The notes: generated from the letters alone by a model not told the origin. A DNA stretch of 64,000 bases from Candidatus Njordarchaeum guaymasense (GCA_030587605.1 JAUQYT010000196.1:1-64000), one strand, 5' to 3'. Positions 18,241 to 26,683 are shown, counted from the first letter of the stretch. Made by a program: numbers and translations.

Positions 18241-18600
18241 ATGACCATAAGAATCGTTGAAGAGACACTCGAGGTCAAGAAGGCGAAAGTTTCCGTTTCA
18301 ATTCTGGGCCTTAAAAACGCGCTAATCATTCTCGTAACGGATCAAAGGAACGAGTATAGGATTGGAAGCATGGCACTCGCCACTCCAATCGCTGACGGAA
18401 TTGGGGAAACCTTGCCATCAGTTGTTACACTCCTAGGAACTGGCGGAGAGTTATTGGCGAAGGTTCTTGCACGAAAAGCGTCAGCGAACACTGGAATAAT
18501 ATCACTCTCAATAGTAGGTCTGAGAGAAACCGACAGCGAAACAGCATCTTCAATAGTGAAAGCAGTAGAGAAGATCCTAGAGAAAATGCAGTGCGAATAG
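18241..18600 (+). CDS. Possible proteasome assembly chaperone (PAC3/PAC4-like)
   Basis: 119 residues. The pattern of strands and helices resembles eukaryotic PAC3/PAC4: a strand ALIILVTDQRNEYRIGSMAL, a loop with proline, SVVTLLGTGGELLAKVLARK, and a final strand IISLSIVGLRE before a C-terminal helix. In eukaryotes these chaperones help build the 20S alpha ring. I rely on overall pattern, with no catalytic motif to check. The gene sits alone between the XPD-like helicase and an HD phosphohydrolase. Confidence 0.4.
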   Translation: MTIRIVEETLEVKKAKVSVSILGLKNALIILVTDQRNEYRIGSMALATPIADGIGETLPSVVTLLGTGGELLAKVLARKASANTGIISLSIVGLRETDSETASSIVKAVEKILEKMQCE

Positions 18601-18683
18601 ATGAGTAAGCGCACAGCAAAATGTGTTCGGTGGAAACGCCTGTATGCTAAGTCTCTATACAAACACCGAGAACAAACTGTGAG

Positions 18684-19970
18684 TTGAAAGTAGAAATGGC
18701 GAAAGTATGGGGATTCATCAAGTGCCCAATCTATAACTATATACACATAAATAGCTTGGAAAAGGATCTCATAGACACTTACCCCTTTCAAAGACTAAGA
18801 AGGCTCAGACAGTTAGTGGGAGCTGACTATGCTTATCCTGGGGCATGTCACACGCGCTTCGAGCATTCATTAGGGGTAATGCACTTAGCAGGTGAACTCT
18901 CAACAACCATGGCCAAAAATGGTCAACTCACAGTTGATGAAGTCCAAGAGATCAAGGTAGCTGCACTTCTTCATGATGTGGGTCATGGACCTTTTTCACA
19001 TGTCTTCGAGCCAATACTAATTCAAAACCTGAACAAAACACATGAAGATATGAGTGCATGGATCATCAAAAAAACAGAGATTTCCGATGTCATGAAGAGA
19101 GAAGGAATAGACCCAACTAAGGTCAGTGAACTAGCTATTGGGAAACTCAAGAACACAAAGAAGCAGTTTATGAATCAGATAATATCAAGCGCAGTAGATG
19201 TCGACAAGATGGATTTCGTCGTAAGGGACACATATCACACTGGAGCGGAGTATGGGCACGTCGACATTTTCCGCTTGATATACACAATGGACATCATGGA
19301 TAATAGCATAGCAATTGACCTGACAGCTCTGACGACGCTCGAAACTTTCATTCTCGCGAGAATAGAGTCATTTAGGGCAATTTACTTCCACCGCGTATCG
19401 AGAGCAGCACAGATAATGCTCGAGAAAGCAATGACTATTGCAAAGGACAAGTTGGGGCTTACTAATATCGAGGAAATCAACGACTATCTCAAGTTAGATG
19501 ATTACAGTATGTGGACTCATCTAAAAGAAGCTGAAGAGTCCAAGAAGATAATTGACAGGCTTGAAAGAAGAGAACTATTGAAGCAAGCCTATGAGAAGAC
19601 TTTCCTTGCAAAAGACGAGACGCTCACAAGCGTCCTGACAAATGGAAAGGTCCGAAGCGAACTTGAAAACGAAATAGCGACAAAAGCTACTCTTGATTCT
19701 GAACAGGTGACGATAGATGTCCCATCTCTACCTTCAGTCGCTACTTCCCATGCCATGGTGCCTGAGAAGATAGAGATCCCTCTCTTCTACAAAGACAGCA
19801 GCGGCAGAAAGACGCCACGTAGACTTACCGACGCGTCCAAAATAATAGATCTTCTGAGAGGGTACATGAACATAGTCAGAGTGTACACGACCCGCGAAAA
19901 TAGGGAAGCAGTTAGAAAAGCATCAGAAAAACTGCTGGGGAAACCACAATCTCTAGAAATATCGTATTGA
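18684..19970 (+). CDS. HD-domain phosphohydrolase, dNTPase/SAMHD1-like
   Basis: 428 residues from a TTG (an ATG four codons in is equally possible). Metal ligands of the HD superfamily are in order: CHTRFEHSLGVMHLAG, ALLHDVGHGPFSHVFEP, then the downstream Asp in SSAVDVDKMDFVVRD. The YKDSSGRK-containing C-terminal part is typical of archaeal members. Related enzymes remove triphosphate from dNTPs; the substrate is not determined here. Confidence 0.9.
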   Translation: MKVEMAKVWGFIKCPIYNYIHINSLEKDLIDTYPFQRLRRLRQLVGADYAYPGACHTRFEHSLGVMHLAGELSTTMAKNGQLTVDEVQEIKVAALLHDVGHGPFSHVFEPILIQNLNKTHEDMSAWIIKKTEISDVMKREGIDPTKVSELAIGKLKNTKKQFMNQIISSAVDVDKMDFVVRDTYHTGAEYGHVDIFRLIYTMDIMDNSIAIDLTALTTLETFILARIESFRAIYFHRVSRAAQIMLEKAMTIAKDKLGLTNIEEINDYLKLDDYSMWTHLKEAEESKKIIDRLERRELLKQAYEKTFLAKDETLTSVLTNGKVRSELENEIATKATLDSEQVTIDVPSLPSVATSHAMVPEKIEIPLFYKDSSGRKTPRRLTDASKIIDLLRGYMNIVRVYTTRENREAVRKASEKLLGKPQSLEISY

Positions 19971-20017
19971 GTGCATGGAATCATGTGATGAACAGAATCC
20001 AAGCACACACCTTTTCT

Positions 20018-20362
20018 TTACTTTCCAATGAAATAGGAACGAATTTCCTCCCAGAGTTCCTTGCGCAACCTACCTATATCCTCAAGCTCGACGGCTTCGG
20101 CATCCTTGATAGAATTCTGGAGTTGAACCACGTTGCCTACTGTACTAATGTTCTTGGCATCCACTGGGAACTCGACATCTAATCCTTTAACCATCAGTTC
20201 GGCACGAAATTCTGGAAGAACAATTTTGATGCTCCTTACAATACCGACTATCTTGGCACCTGCATCGATCACAGCTCTACCGATTAACCGCCCTCGCCCC
20301 GGCATTACAAGTTCGTACAATTCGGCCTCTGTAACAGAACGTTTATCTTCAGGCGACGCCAT
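20018..20362 (-). CDS. PRC-barrel-like protein
   Basis: 114 residues. Residues ~25-95 read as a small barrel: LIGRAVIDAGAKIVGIVRSI, AELMVKGLDVEFPVDAKNI, STVGNVVQLQ. This periodicity is that of PRC-barrel domains, which in archaea are often single-domain proteins with proposed roles in RNA processing or cell division. A helical C-terminus follows (IGRLRKELWEEIRSYF). It converges on the HD gene. Confidence 0.55.
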   Translation of the reverse strand: MASPEDKRSVTEAELYELVMPGRGRLIGRAVIDAGAKIVGIVRSIKIVLPEFRAELMVKGLDVEFPVDAKNISTVGNVVQLQNSIKDAEAVELEDIGRLRKELWEEIRSYFIGK

Positions 20363-20432
20363 GATTATGCCTCCAGTTGCACCGATTGCAAAATGATGAT
20401 AAAGAATATGTCAAACTACCTTTTCAGTTTTT

Positions 20433-20969
20433 CTAAGATTCCTGTAAACCTGGCACAATTAGTACGTCTTCGTCTTGACCAGAGGGCTTGCCTTGAGAAT
20501 TTATTGATTCTATAATAACTGTCACCAGATCCTCAGGCACTGTTCGCCTTAATCCGCCCATTTGAAACACCTTGATTGAGGAGGAGTCAACTGACACTCG
20601 GACAAGGTAACGATCCGAAAGTAAACTTACAACTTTGTCTCGTCTTAGGTATCGATAGTTGATGTAGACTATGAAATCTATTGTCGGTGGAGGCGGGGAT
20701 AGCTTGGATATACGTTCTACTTCGCGTTCCTCTAGGTAGTTGAAGTACAGTCCTTCAGCTATCCCGACTTCGAAAGTTCTATTCACTGAAAACATGCCAG
20801 AGCGCCCAGCAACCCACGTGTTAACCCGGTCTTCAAGGCTATTCAGGTTGCAGAAACCACCAGCGATCAGGGCAACGGCTTTCAGGGTAGGCATTCTCGT
20901 CGAAAAACGGATGTCGAGGTGTGCGAAAGGTGGAAAGTCATGGTAGATACCCAGCTCATCCATCCGCAA
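20433..20969 (-). CDS. Conserved-looking protein, unknown
   Basis: 178 residues, soluble, mixed alpha/beta, with no motif I can name. A proline run (SPPPPTIDFIVYINYRYL) separates two halves. It begins ~13 bases after the p27-like gene stops on the same strand, so the two are probably an operon with the PRC-barrel-like gene downstream. Confidence 0.6.
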   Translation of the reverse strand: MRMDELGIYHDFPPFAHLDIRFSTRMPTLKAVALIAGGFCNLNSLEDRVNTWVAGRSGMFSVNRTFEVGIAEGLYFNYLEEREVERISKLSPPPPTIDFIVYINYRYLRRDKVVSLLSDRYLVRVSVDSSSIKVFQMGGLRRTVPEDLVTVIIESINSQGKPSGQDEDVLIVPGLQES

Positions 20970-20981
20970 CCCAACCCGAGG

Positions 20982-21344
20982 CTACTTGGACTTACCTAAA
21001 CGCTCCAAGACTTCGAGGATCTTGAGTAGTGTAAGCATGAGTTCCGACATTTGAGACAATCTCACAGGGTCAGATGTCTCATCAACCTCAACCCGAAGCT
21101 TCTTGAGCTTGGCCAGTACTGTTGAAGTCATCTGGGGAATCATCGCTTTTACGCTATCCACCTGTGGGGATGCAGGGGGTGCAGAGGCTAGGGCAGGAGT
21201 GAGAGTGGGAGACGAACCACACTTGACACAATAAGTTCTATTTTCGAGTCTGAACAAGGGCGAATTACAGACTGAGCAGTTATCTGGAAGCATCGTCGCC
21301 CCAGCCCTCAATGATTCAGCCATTTTCTTGATAACCTCATTCAT
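20982..21344 (-). CDS. Sjogren's syndrome/scleroderma autoantigen 1 (p27) family zinc protein
   Basis: 120 residues. The N-terminal KKMAESLRAGATMLPDNCSV region with C-x2-C (CSVCNSPLF) and a second C-x2-C (CVKCGSS) is the hallmark of the archaeal UPF0148/autoantigen p27 family. A proline/alanine linker leads to a helical C-terminus. The function is not known; it is widespread in archaea. Confidence 0.85.
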   Translation of the reverse strand: MNEVIKKMAESLRAGATMLPDNCSVCNSPLFRLENRTYCVKCGSSPTLTPALASAPPASPQVDSVKAMIPQMTSTVLAKLKKLRVEVDETSDPVRLSQMSELMLTLLKILEVLERLGKSK

Positions 21345-21476
21345 ATATCAGAAACTCCTTTATGGAAAAACATTCTTATTGTCAATAGGCTTTGAGACAG
21401 AGTAGACCTAGCATACCTTACTATATATTTCATTGCCGAGAATTAAAGAGTGCACTCTAAGTGAGGGAAGAGCAAA

Positions 21477-21755
21477 ATGAGTAAGAGAGCGACGCAGAAA
21501 TACCAGCAAAACATTGATGAAGCTATCCAAATACTGAATGGCATCATAAGACCTGAAGCACAAATACCGAGAAACATCAAGAGGGCAGCTAACAACGCCA
21601 TTGGCGAACTTCAATCCGGAAAAGGAAGTTTTGCACTAAGAGCCTCAAACGCGATATCTGTTCTGGAAGAGGTTTCACAGGATCCAAATTGCCCACCGTA
21701 TGCACGAACAATGATCCTCCAGGTGCTTGCAAGGCTAGAAACAATCCGAGACTAA
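21477..21755 (+). CDS. UPF0147 family protein
   Basis: 92 residues, all helical. Recognised from IDEAIQILNGIIRPEAQIPR and SVLEEVSQDPNCPPYARTMI, typical of this small archaeal family of unknown function. A TATA-like TATATATTT at ~21421 lies upstream of the ATG. Confidence 0.88.
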   Translation: MSKRATQKYQQNIDEAIQILNGIIRPEAQIPRNIKRAANNAIGELQSGKGSFALRASNAISVLEEVSQDPNCPPYARTMILQVLARLETIRD

Positions 21756-21815
21756 ATGAGACCCGACGACGCAATCTAGCAAGGCGCGTGCGGTGACGAG
21801 GACTCAAAAGATAAT

Positions 21816-21956
21816 GCGGGGGTGTCCGAGTCTGGTCAAAGGAGGTAGACACGTTCGGAAGTGACCTACGCTCAGGACCTACCGGCGTAGAAGGCTATTT
21901 CGATCATCACAGATAGCCAACGTAGGCCTGCGAGGGTTCGAAGCCCTCCCCCCGCA
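21816..21956 (+). tRNA. tRNA-Leu (anticodon CAG) with two introns
   Basis: Acceptor GCGGGGG pairs with CCCCCGC, the discriminator is A, and CCA is encoded at 21957-21959. The T-arm is GAGGG-TTCGAAG-CCCTC. The anticodon CAG is at 21873-21875 in loop CTCAGGA. Two insertions must be removed to give an 85-base class II tRNA: 21849-21869 (21 bases) between positions 30 and 31 of the anticodon stem, and 21891-21925 (35 bases) in the variable arm, flanked by CGTAG repeats and forming a GGCTAT/ATAGCC hairpin. Exact boundaries are ambiguous by the length of the repeat. Confidence 0.8.
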
Positions 21957-22113
21957 CCACCGATGAGAATTTCGCGTTAAGGTGCTCTTCCCCCTCGCTT
22001 ATGACAAGCGAATGTAACTCACTCATTCAGCGAATCTTAGTTAGAAGTGGATTCCGATTATCAAGTTTATCTTGTGCTAGTTGCTTGCCCCGGTCGTGTG
22101 TGAGAAGAAGTGG

Positions 22114-22309
22114 CGCCGTGGACCGGATTTTCATAGCCGAAGCGTATCAATGCGCAAATCCAGCTAATTTGAACCGGTGCTCCCCGAAAGGGGAACGGGA
22201 TCTCGAGTCGGGGTGCGCAAGCATCTCGCACGGTCCCGCGCCTTAACCGGGCATGGCTGGCTGACAACCCACTAAGTTTATGAGTGCTTCAGCCTTTGGC
22301 TACCACGGC
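22114..22309 (-). tRNA. tRNA-Ser (anticodon CGA) with three introns
   Basis: Acceptor GCCGTGG pairs with CCACGGC, the discriminator is G (as expected for Ser), and CCA is encoded at 22111-22113. The loop is CTCGAGA and the variable arm TCCCC-TTTC-GGGGA is class II. Three insertions break it: about 22254-22296 in the D-arm (43 bases, AGCCA repeat at the edges, internal GGCTGA/TCAGCC hairpin), 22207-22232 between positions 32 and 33 (26 bases, GTGCG hairpin), and 22127-22166 in the T-loop after TTCAAAT (40 bases). Removal restores T-stem ACCGG/CCGGT and a normal tRNA of ~87 bases. Confidence 0.8.
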
Positions 22310-22390
22310 GCCGTAACGAATATTCTGACCCATTGGAATAAAGTACTAGCAGAGTACTATTAAAACACTTTCTGACAAGGACCATCCTTT

Positions 22391-22431
22391 AATAATTAGG
22401 AACAATTTTAACTAGTGGATCTCTAATTATT
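22391..22431. repeat. Inverted repeat upstream of the polD small subunit gene
   Basis: AATAATTAG at 22391-22399 and its exact complement CTAATTATT at 22423-22431 are separated by 23 bases and lie just before the start of the polymerase gene. It could be an operator or part of an A/T-rich promoter. Confidence 0.5.
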
Positions 22432-22438
22432 CCGGACG

Positions 22439-23995
22439 GTGATGCCGAGAGGACGAGTGGGGAACGAGTTGAGCGACAAGCAAAAGACGCAAAACGCAGT
22501 GCGAACATTACTTAGAGCGGGAGTTCAACTGAGTCCTGATGCGCTCAGCTATCTATCTCTGCAACCGGACCCTATTGAAGTAGCCTCGAAGACACTAGAG
22601 GAGTTGGGTAGAAGAGAAACAAAGCCTCTCGTAATAACAAGGAATATACTTGAAGAGATGGTACCAAGAAGCGCTCCATCACACTTCCGAATTGTTGACT
22701 TTGATGACTCCAACAACTTGGCTTTTAGTAGCGCGGGTGAGGTCGCCGTTTCTCTCGAAGTACTTTCCCCACTTTACGAGGATTCTTCATCTGAGGGGAA
22801 ACTTGACGACTTCATAGCTTATTTCCAAAATCGCTACGAGAAAATGAAACGATTATTCAGAGCAAGGAAAGATTCCATGGAAGCCGTCACAATCAGGGAA
22901 GCGTCGGGAGGGGACGAAGGCAGCAAGGCGAAGATCATTGGGCTGGTGACATCGAAGCGGGAAACAGAAAGAGGAATGATAATTCTGGAATTAGAGGACC
23001 TGACGGGAACTCTCTCAGCAACAGTGTCAAATAGAGACGATAAATTGTATCACAAAGGGTCGCGCGTTTTACTCGATCAAGTCATCCGTATCGACGGAAC
23101 AATCAGAGCGGACAAAACAGCCTCCGTTAGGGAGATAACCTGGGCCGATGTTCCCTACGACCGCAGACCGAATCATGCCAAGGAACCAGTTTTCGCAGTG
23201 CTTATATCGGACATACACTATGGCAGCGCTAAGTTCCTGAAAGACCAATTTGAAGAATTCGTAGGTTGGATCAGAGGGGAAGGACCAACTGATGAAGCCG
23301 CAAAAATGGCGAAAAGAGTCAAGTACTTAGTAATCGCAGGCGACCTAGTCGACGGAATCGGTGTATACCCAAACCAAGAAGATGAACTGGAAGTTAAGGA
23401 CATATATGAGCAATACGGGCAACTTGCAGACTACATTAAGAAGATCCCGTCAACCATAGAGATAATAGCGATCCCAGGAAACCATGATGCGACTCGCTTG
23501 GCACTTCCTCAACCACCCATTCCAGAAAAGTACGTCGGACCGATAACAAAATCCTGCACCAACTTCCACATGATCGGAAATCCGGGATTTGTTAAGATCC
23601 ACGGGGTGGATACGCTAGTCTATCATGGGAGAATAATTGACAACATCCTCTCAACGCTACCTGAAATCAGCAGCAGGACGGTAACTCAAGCGCTTCACGA
23701 ACTCGTAAGATGCAGGCACATAGCTCCGACATGGGATCCTAACAACCCTATAGTTCCCACAAGTGAAGACTTGCTAGTAATGGAAAGAGTACCGGATATC
23801 CTCCATATGGGGCACATTCACATAAACGCTGTATCCCAGTATAGGGGCGTCCTTACGGTAAACTCGGGGGCATTCCAATCCCAGACATCTTATCAAAGGG
23901 GTATGGGAGTGAAGCCGACGCCAGGGATAGTCGAAATCGTGAATCTAATGACATTGAAGCCTGCGCAAATCGTCTTTAGCGCCGAAAACCAGTAA
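22439..23995 (+). CDS. polB: DNA polymerase II (PolD) small subunit DP1, 3'-5' exonuclease
   Basis: 518 residues, GTG or the next-codon ATG start. The N-terminal helical region (~1-120) and an OB fold (~165-230, KIIGLVTSKRE..., DLTGTLSATVSN) precede the calcineurin-like phosphoesterase domain. Its metal ligands are visible in order: SDIHYGS, AGDLVDGIGVYPNQ, PGNHDATR, and MGHIHINA. DP1 is the proofreading exonuclease of the archaeal replicative polymerase; the catalytic subunit DP2 is at 38929. It converges on orc1/cdc6 with 15 bases between stops, next to the candidate origin. Confidence 0.96.
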   Translation: MMPRGRVGNELSDKQKTQNAVRTLLRAGVQLSPDALSYLSLQPDPIEVASKTLEELGRRETKPLVITRNILEEMVPRSAPSHFRIVDFDDSNNLAFSSAGEVAVSLEVLSPLYEDSSSEGKLDDFIAYFQNRYEKMKRLFRARKDSMEAVTIREASGGDEGSKAKIIGLVTSKRETERGMIILELEDLTGTLSATVSNRDDKLYHKGSRVLLDQVIRIDGTIRADKTASVREITWADVPYDRRPNHAKEPVFAVLISDIHYGSAKFLKDQFEEFVGWIRGEGPTDEAAKMAKRVKYLVIAGDLVDGIGVYPNQEDELEVKDIYEQYGQLADYIKKIPSTIEIIAIPGNHDATRLALPQPPIPEKYVGPITKSCTNFHMIGNPGFVKIHGVDTLVYHGRIIDNILSTLPEISSRTVTQALHELVRCRHIAPTWDPNNPIVPTSEDLLVMERVPDILHMGHIHINAVSQYRGVLTVNSGAFQSQTSYQRGMGVKPTPGIVEIVNLMTLKPAQIVFSAENQ

Positions 23996-24010
23996 TGTAA
24001 ACTGTCTTTC

Positions 24011-25258
24011 TTAGTCGCTCTGTTTCGAAAGCTTAGGGACATAGTTTGATATGCTCTTTATTCGCTCGTCGTCCTCGAGAACTTCCTTGACTTGGCTTTG
24101 AGGAACCAAGAGCTTTATCTTCTTAGTTCTCCCGTACCGCCCCTTGCTCTCAACTTTAGCATTGATTATCCCCAGCATGTCCAACTCGTTCACCAAGTCG
24201 CCGACACGCCTTTGTGTAAGCATGTCGAGCCCTAGCTTCCCACAAAACTCGCTATAAACATCAAAAACGCTCCCAGTAATCACTTCCTTCTCTCCGGATT
24301 TCTCCAACAGGTAAATGGTGTAAAGGACTAACTTAGATTGGATTGGCAGGGTTCTCAAGGTCTCAGTCACGGTGTCGTACTCGATGCATCCCTGCGCTGC
24401 GCGAACATGCTTCTCAGTTACCTTGCGCTCACCAGCTCGTTCACATAGCTCCCCAGCAACCCTAAGAAGATCCAAGGCTCGACGGGCATCACCGTGTTCC
24501 CGTGCAGCAAGAGCGGCGCAGAGGTTGATGACCCCTTCATCAAGGATCCCATCGCGGAAACCCATCGCCGCACGTTGCCTTAAGATGTCCTGGAGCTCGG
24601 GAGCAGTATAAGGAGGAAAGACAACTTCCTCTTCACTCAAGCTACTTATAACGCGGGGGTCTAGGTAGTCCTTGAATTTCAGATCGTTAGATATCCCGAC
24701 CAAACTAACCCTCCCCCGCTTCAGAGAGGTGTTAATCCGAGTCAAGTCATACAAGACGTCGTCTCCGTCTTTTTTCACAACCATGTCAACCTCGTCAAGA
24801 ACAATTATCACAAGCTCGTTCTTGTCAGTGATCTCATCCACAAAGCGCCGGTAGACCTCGTCGGTTGGGAGACCAGTGAAAGGAACATCTAACCCGGCGT
24901 CCTTGCACAAGTTTGACAAGACTCGGTAGTTTGTGTCTACAACTCTGCAATTTATATAAGCGGTTCTCAGAGTGGGAACATCCGACCCCGATACCTTTGT
25001 CCTAGCAGACAGGTACTTCAAGACGTACTTTGCGACAGCAGTCTTGCCAGTACCAGTCTTACCATATATGAAAACATTAGAAGGAGTAGAACCTCTAAGA
25101 GAAGAACTAAGAATCGCACCCAAACGTGCAATCTGCTCCTGTCTGTGAGGAAGTTCATCAGGGACAAAAGTAGGTCTCAATACGTCACCGTTCTTGAAAA
25201 TAGTCTGAGACTTCAAAAAGTTGTCAAAGATAGCATCCAATGGACCCTTTTCACTCAC
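24011..25258 (-). CDS. Orc1/Cdc6 replication initiator 1
   Basis: 415 residues from the GTG at 25258, which opens directly into the conserved FLKSQTIFKNGDVLRPTFVP region and has a GGTG upstream; the frame is open to 25495 but that extension is unlike the family. AAA+ motifs are GKTGTGKT (Walker A), VIIVLDEVD (Walker B), and GDARRALDLLRVAGELCE for the lid. A winged helix forms the C-terminus (TQRRVGDLVNELDMLGIINAK). It binds origin recognition boxes and loads MCM. It lies immediately left of the candidate origin and has a paralogue at 55160. Confidence 0.95.
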   Translation of the reverse strand: MSEKGPLDAIFDNFLKSQTIFKNGDVLRPTFVPDELPHRQEQIARLGAILSSSLRGSTPSNVFIYGKTGTGKTAVAKYVLKYLSARTKVSGSDVPTLRTAYINCRVVDTNYRVLSNLCKDAGLDVPFTGLPTDEVYRRFVDEITDKNELVIIVLDEVDMVVKKDGDDVLYDLTRINTSLKRGRVSLVGISNDLKFKDYLDPRVISSLSEEEVVFPPYTAPELQDILRQRAAMGFRDGILDEGVINLCAALAAREHGDARRALDLLRVAGELCERAGERKVTEKHVRAAQGCIEYDTVTETLRTLPIQSKLVLYTIYLLEKSGEKEVITGSVFDVYSEFCGKLGLDMLTQRRVGDLVNELDMLGIINAKVESKGRYGRTKKIKLLVPQSQVKEVLEDDERIKSISNYVPKLSKQSD

Positions 25259-25457
25259 CACAGACACCACACCCTCTCTTGCGTCCGCGCAAAGTGAGGA
25301 GCATTTGAAAGAACTGGTAATTATAGTTTTTGGATAAAGACAAAAATGCGTAAGGCCCAACTGAGCTCGAATCAGGGAAGCCTGAAGAATGTAGATAATT
25401 CTGACAACAAAAATAGATAGAGCAACTGATCTTACGACAGAATGATGAGGAAAGACC

Positions 25458-25991
25458 TCATTTAGAAGAGCTCTTAGGAGAACGCGTTCTCTCAATTTGC
25501 GCGATCTCGTCTTTCACCTTCTCGCCGCGCAGAAGGTACTCATAGCCACCCACACCATGACGCCGCTCAAGAATACCATTAGTGGAATCTGCAAGGCGAA
25601 GAAGGTATGTCGAAACTGTGCTGCCTCTCAGTCTCCGTTTGAAGACTGTCTCATATTCGTCTTGCACGTCTCGAGAAGTGAAGGACCCGTACCGGAAATG
25701 CTTGACCAACAAGAATCTGACTTTATCGAATGTGCTGGAGAAAGATACGGACTCAACAGGTCCGACCTCAGCAGCCCCTTCCCCTAGTTTTTCACCCTCT
25801 GCCAATGTGCCTCTAGATGACAGTACGCTCGAAATGTATTTACCTATGGACTCAGAGAGCGACTTAGGAATCGCTCCATCGACCATCACAGTGACCCTCC
25901 CGCCAGTGTCAGGGTCGAAGACCTCTATCTTGATCAAGGCATTCTTTGGCAACGCCGGATCACCAAAAACAAGAGTGACACAATCATTCAC
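25458..25991 (-). CDS. Origin-flanking winged-helix protein, unknown
   Basis: 177 residues. Residues ~1-50 form a beta-rich segment (VTLVFGDPALPKNALIKIEV, GGRVTVMVDGAIPK), then a linker, then a winged helix at ~95-160 (HFRYGSFTSRDVQDEYETVF, STVSTYLLRLADSTNG, a wing around ERRHGVGGYEYLLRG). It is on the same strand as orc1/cdc6 and directly abuts the candidate origin, whose TTCACA/TGTGAA repeats begin at its start. It might bind those repeats as an auto-repressor or as an origin factor. I do not recognise a named family. Confidence 0.75.
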   Translation of the reverse strand: MNDCVTLVFGDPALPKNALIKIEVFDPDTGGRVTVMVDGAIPKSLSESIGKYISSVLSSRGTLAEGEKLGEGAAEVGPVESVSFSSTFDKVRFLLVKHFRYGSFTSRDVQDEYETVFKRRLRGSTVSTYLLRLADSTNGILERRHGVGGYEYLLRGEKVKDEIAQIERTRSPKSSSK

Positions 25992-26052
25992 AGCTTACAG
26001 CGTTCACAACTATTAAACATTACGATAACATTCACAATGTGAACTTGTGAAC
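25986..26052. repeat. Cluster of TTCACA/TGTGAA elements
   Basis: ATTCACAG (25986), GTTCACAAC (26002), the palindrome TTCACAATGTGAA (26031-26043) and CTTGTGAAC (26044-26052) overlap the start of the winged-helix gene. Two further pairs occur in the origin at 26185 and 26361. Confidence 0.75.
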
Positions 26053-26184
26053 ATAGCTGAGACAAGGAAACAACAAGTCGGACGACCAATGCACCTCCTC
26101 CGCTCCCGCGGATGGAATGAGGCAACCGACTGAGGAAGATCCAGGCTTCAGCGATTGTGGTGGAAAACCTGCACGTCAGGATCC

Positions 26185-26200
26185 ATTCACATTTGTGAAG
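26185..26200. repeat. TTCACA/TGTGAA inverted pair in oriC
   Basis: ATTCACATTTGTGAAG: the half-sites TTCACA and TGTGAA are separated by two bases. It belongs to the same family as the cluster at 25986. Confidence 0.7.
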
Positions 26201-26240
26201 AAGGGGAAATCAGGCAATATGGGAGGAGGGAAACCCTTTT

Positions 26241-26262
26241 TTCCAGTGGAAATAGGGGGGTT
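26241..26262 (+). promoter_or_regulatory. Origin recognition box 1
   Basis: TTCCAGTGGAAAT followed by AGGGGGGTT. The TTCCAGTGGAAA dyad plus a downstream G-run matches the archaeal ORB consensus bound by Orc1/Cdc6. Confidence 0.85.
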
Positions 26263-26360
26263 AAGGAACCCTTTTCCGACAAAAAAGGCTGATAATAGCT
26301 CTAAAAGGTCGAAATAGAAGCATGTAATCACCACCGCAAGACCGTCTCTCGCAACCTCGA

Positions 26361-26382
26361 GTTCACAAAGCTACTTGTGAAG
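26361..26382. repeat. TTCACAA/TTGTGAA inverted pair in oriC
   Basis: GTTCACAAAG and CTTGTGAAG face each other with a short spacer. It is the fourth location of this motif family. Confidence 0.7.
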
Positions 26383-26403
26383 ATGATGTGCATTAAGGGA
26401 GTC

Positions 26404-26427
26404 CACACCCCTTCATCTCCACTCGAG
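26404..26427 (-). promoter_or_regulatory. Degenerate origin recognition box, inverted
   Basis: Read on the minus strand: TCGAGTGGAGATGAAGGGGT. It keeps the AGTGGA core and the G-run but has lost one half of the dyad. Its orientation is opposite to the other two boxes. Confidence 0.5.
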
Positions 26428-26449
26428 AAAGCTCCAAACGGATAGAGGA

Positions 26450-26522
26450 CCTCTTATATGTTCAGAAGCCTTGTTACTAATATCGACAAAATATGATAAG
26501 AATAGTTATATGTAAAACAATC
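26450..26522. other. A/T-rich stretch, candidate duplex unwinding element
   Basis: Rich in A/T between about 26452 and 26522 (for example ACAAAATATGATAAGAATAG), in contrast with G/C-richer flanks. It is bracketed by the degenerate inverted box on the left and box 2 on the right. Confidence 0.55.
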
Positions 26523-26589
26523 CCTCTCCAATTGGGCTCTCTCGCAAACTGGGTACACACATCTCTCCACCCAACGTCCCATCGCGAAC

Positions 26590-26611
26590 TTCCAGTGGAA
26601 ATGTAAGGGTG
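26590..26611 (+). promoter_or_regulatory. Origin recognition box 2
   Basis: TTCCAGTGGAAAT followed by GTAAGGGTG: the same 13-base core as box 1, with a weaker G-run. Confidence 0.82.
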
Positions 26612-26683
26612 CGCCAAGGGTCAGAGGCGTGATCCCCTGGGTTTTCTGCCAGTCCTTGTCGCCCACTTGGCGGCATAGATGAT

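Noticed and set aside
22001..22267. Two short frames (+ and -) of 66-81 codons
   Set aside because: They lie over the tRNA-Ser (CGA) gene and its introns; composition is that of a structured RNA.
22107..22315. RNase P RNA or another single structured RNA
   Set aside because: None of the conserved RNase P core sequences are present, and the region resolves completely as a three-intron tRNA-Ser.
26117..26317. 66-codon frame within oriC
   Set aside because: No ribosome binding site, no protein-like pattern, and it covers an origin recognition box.
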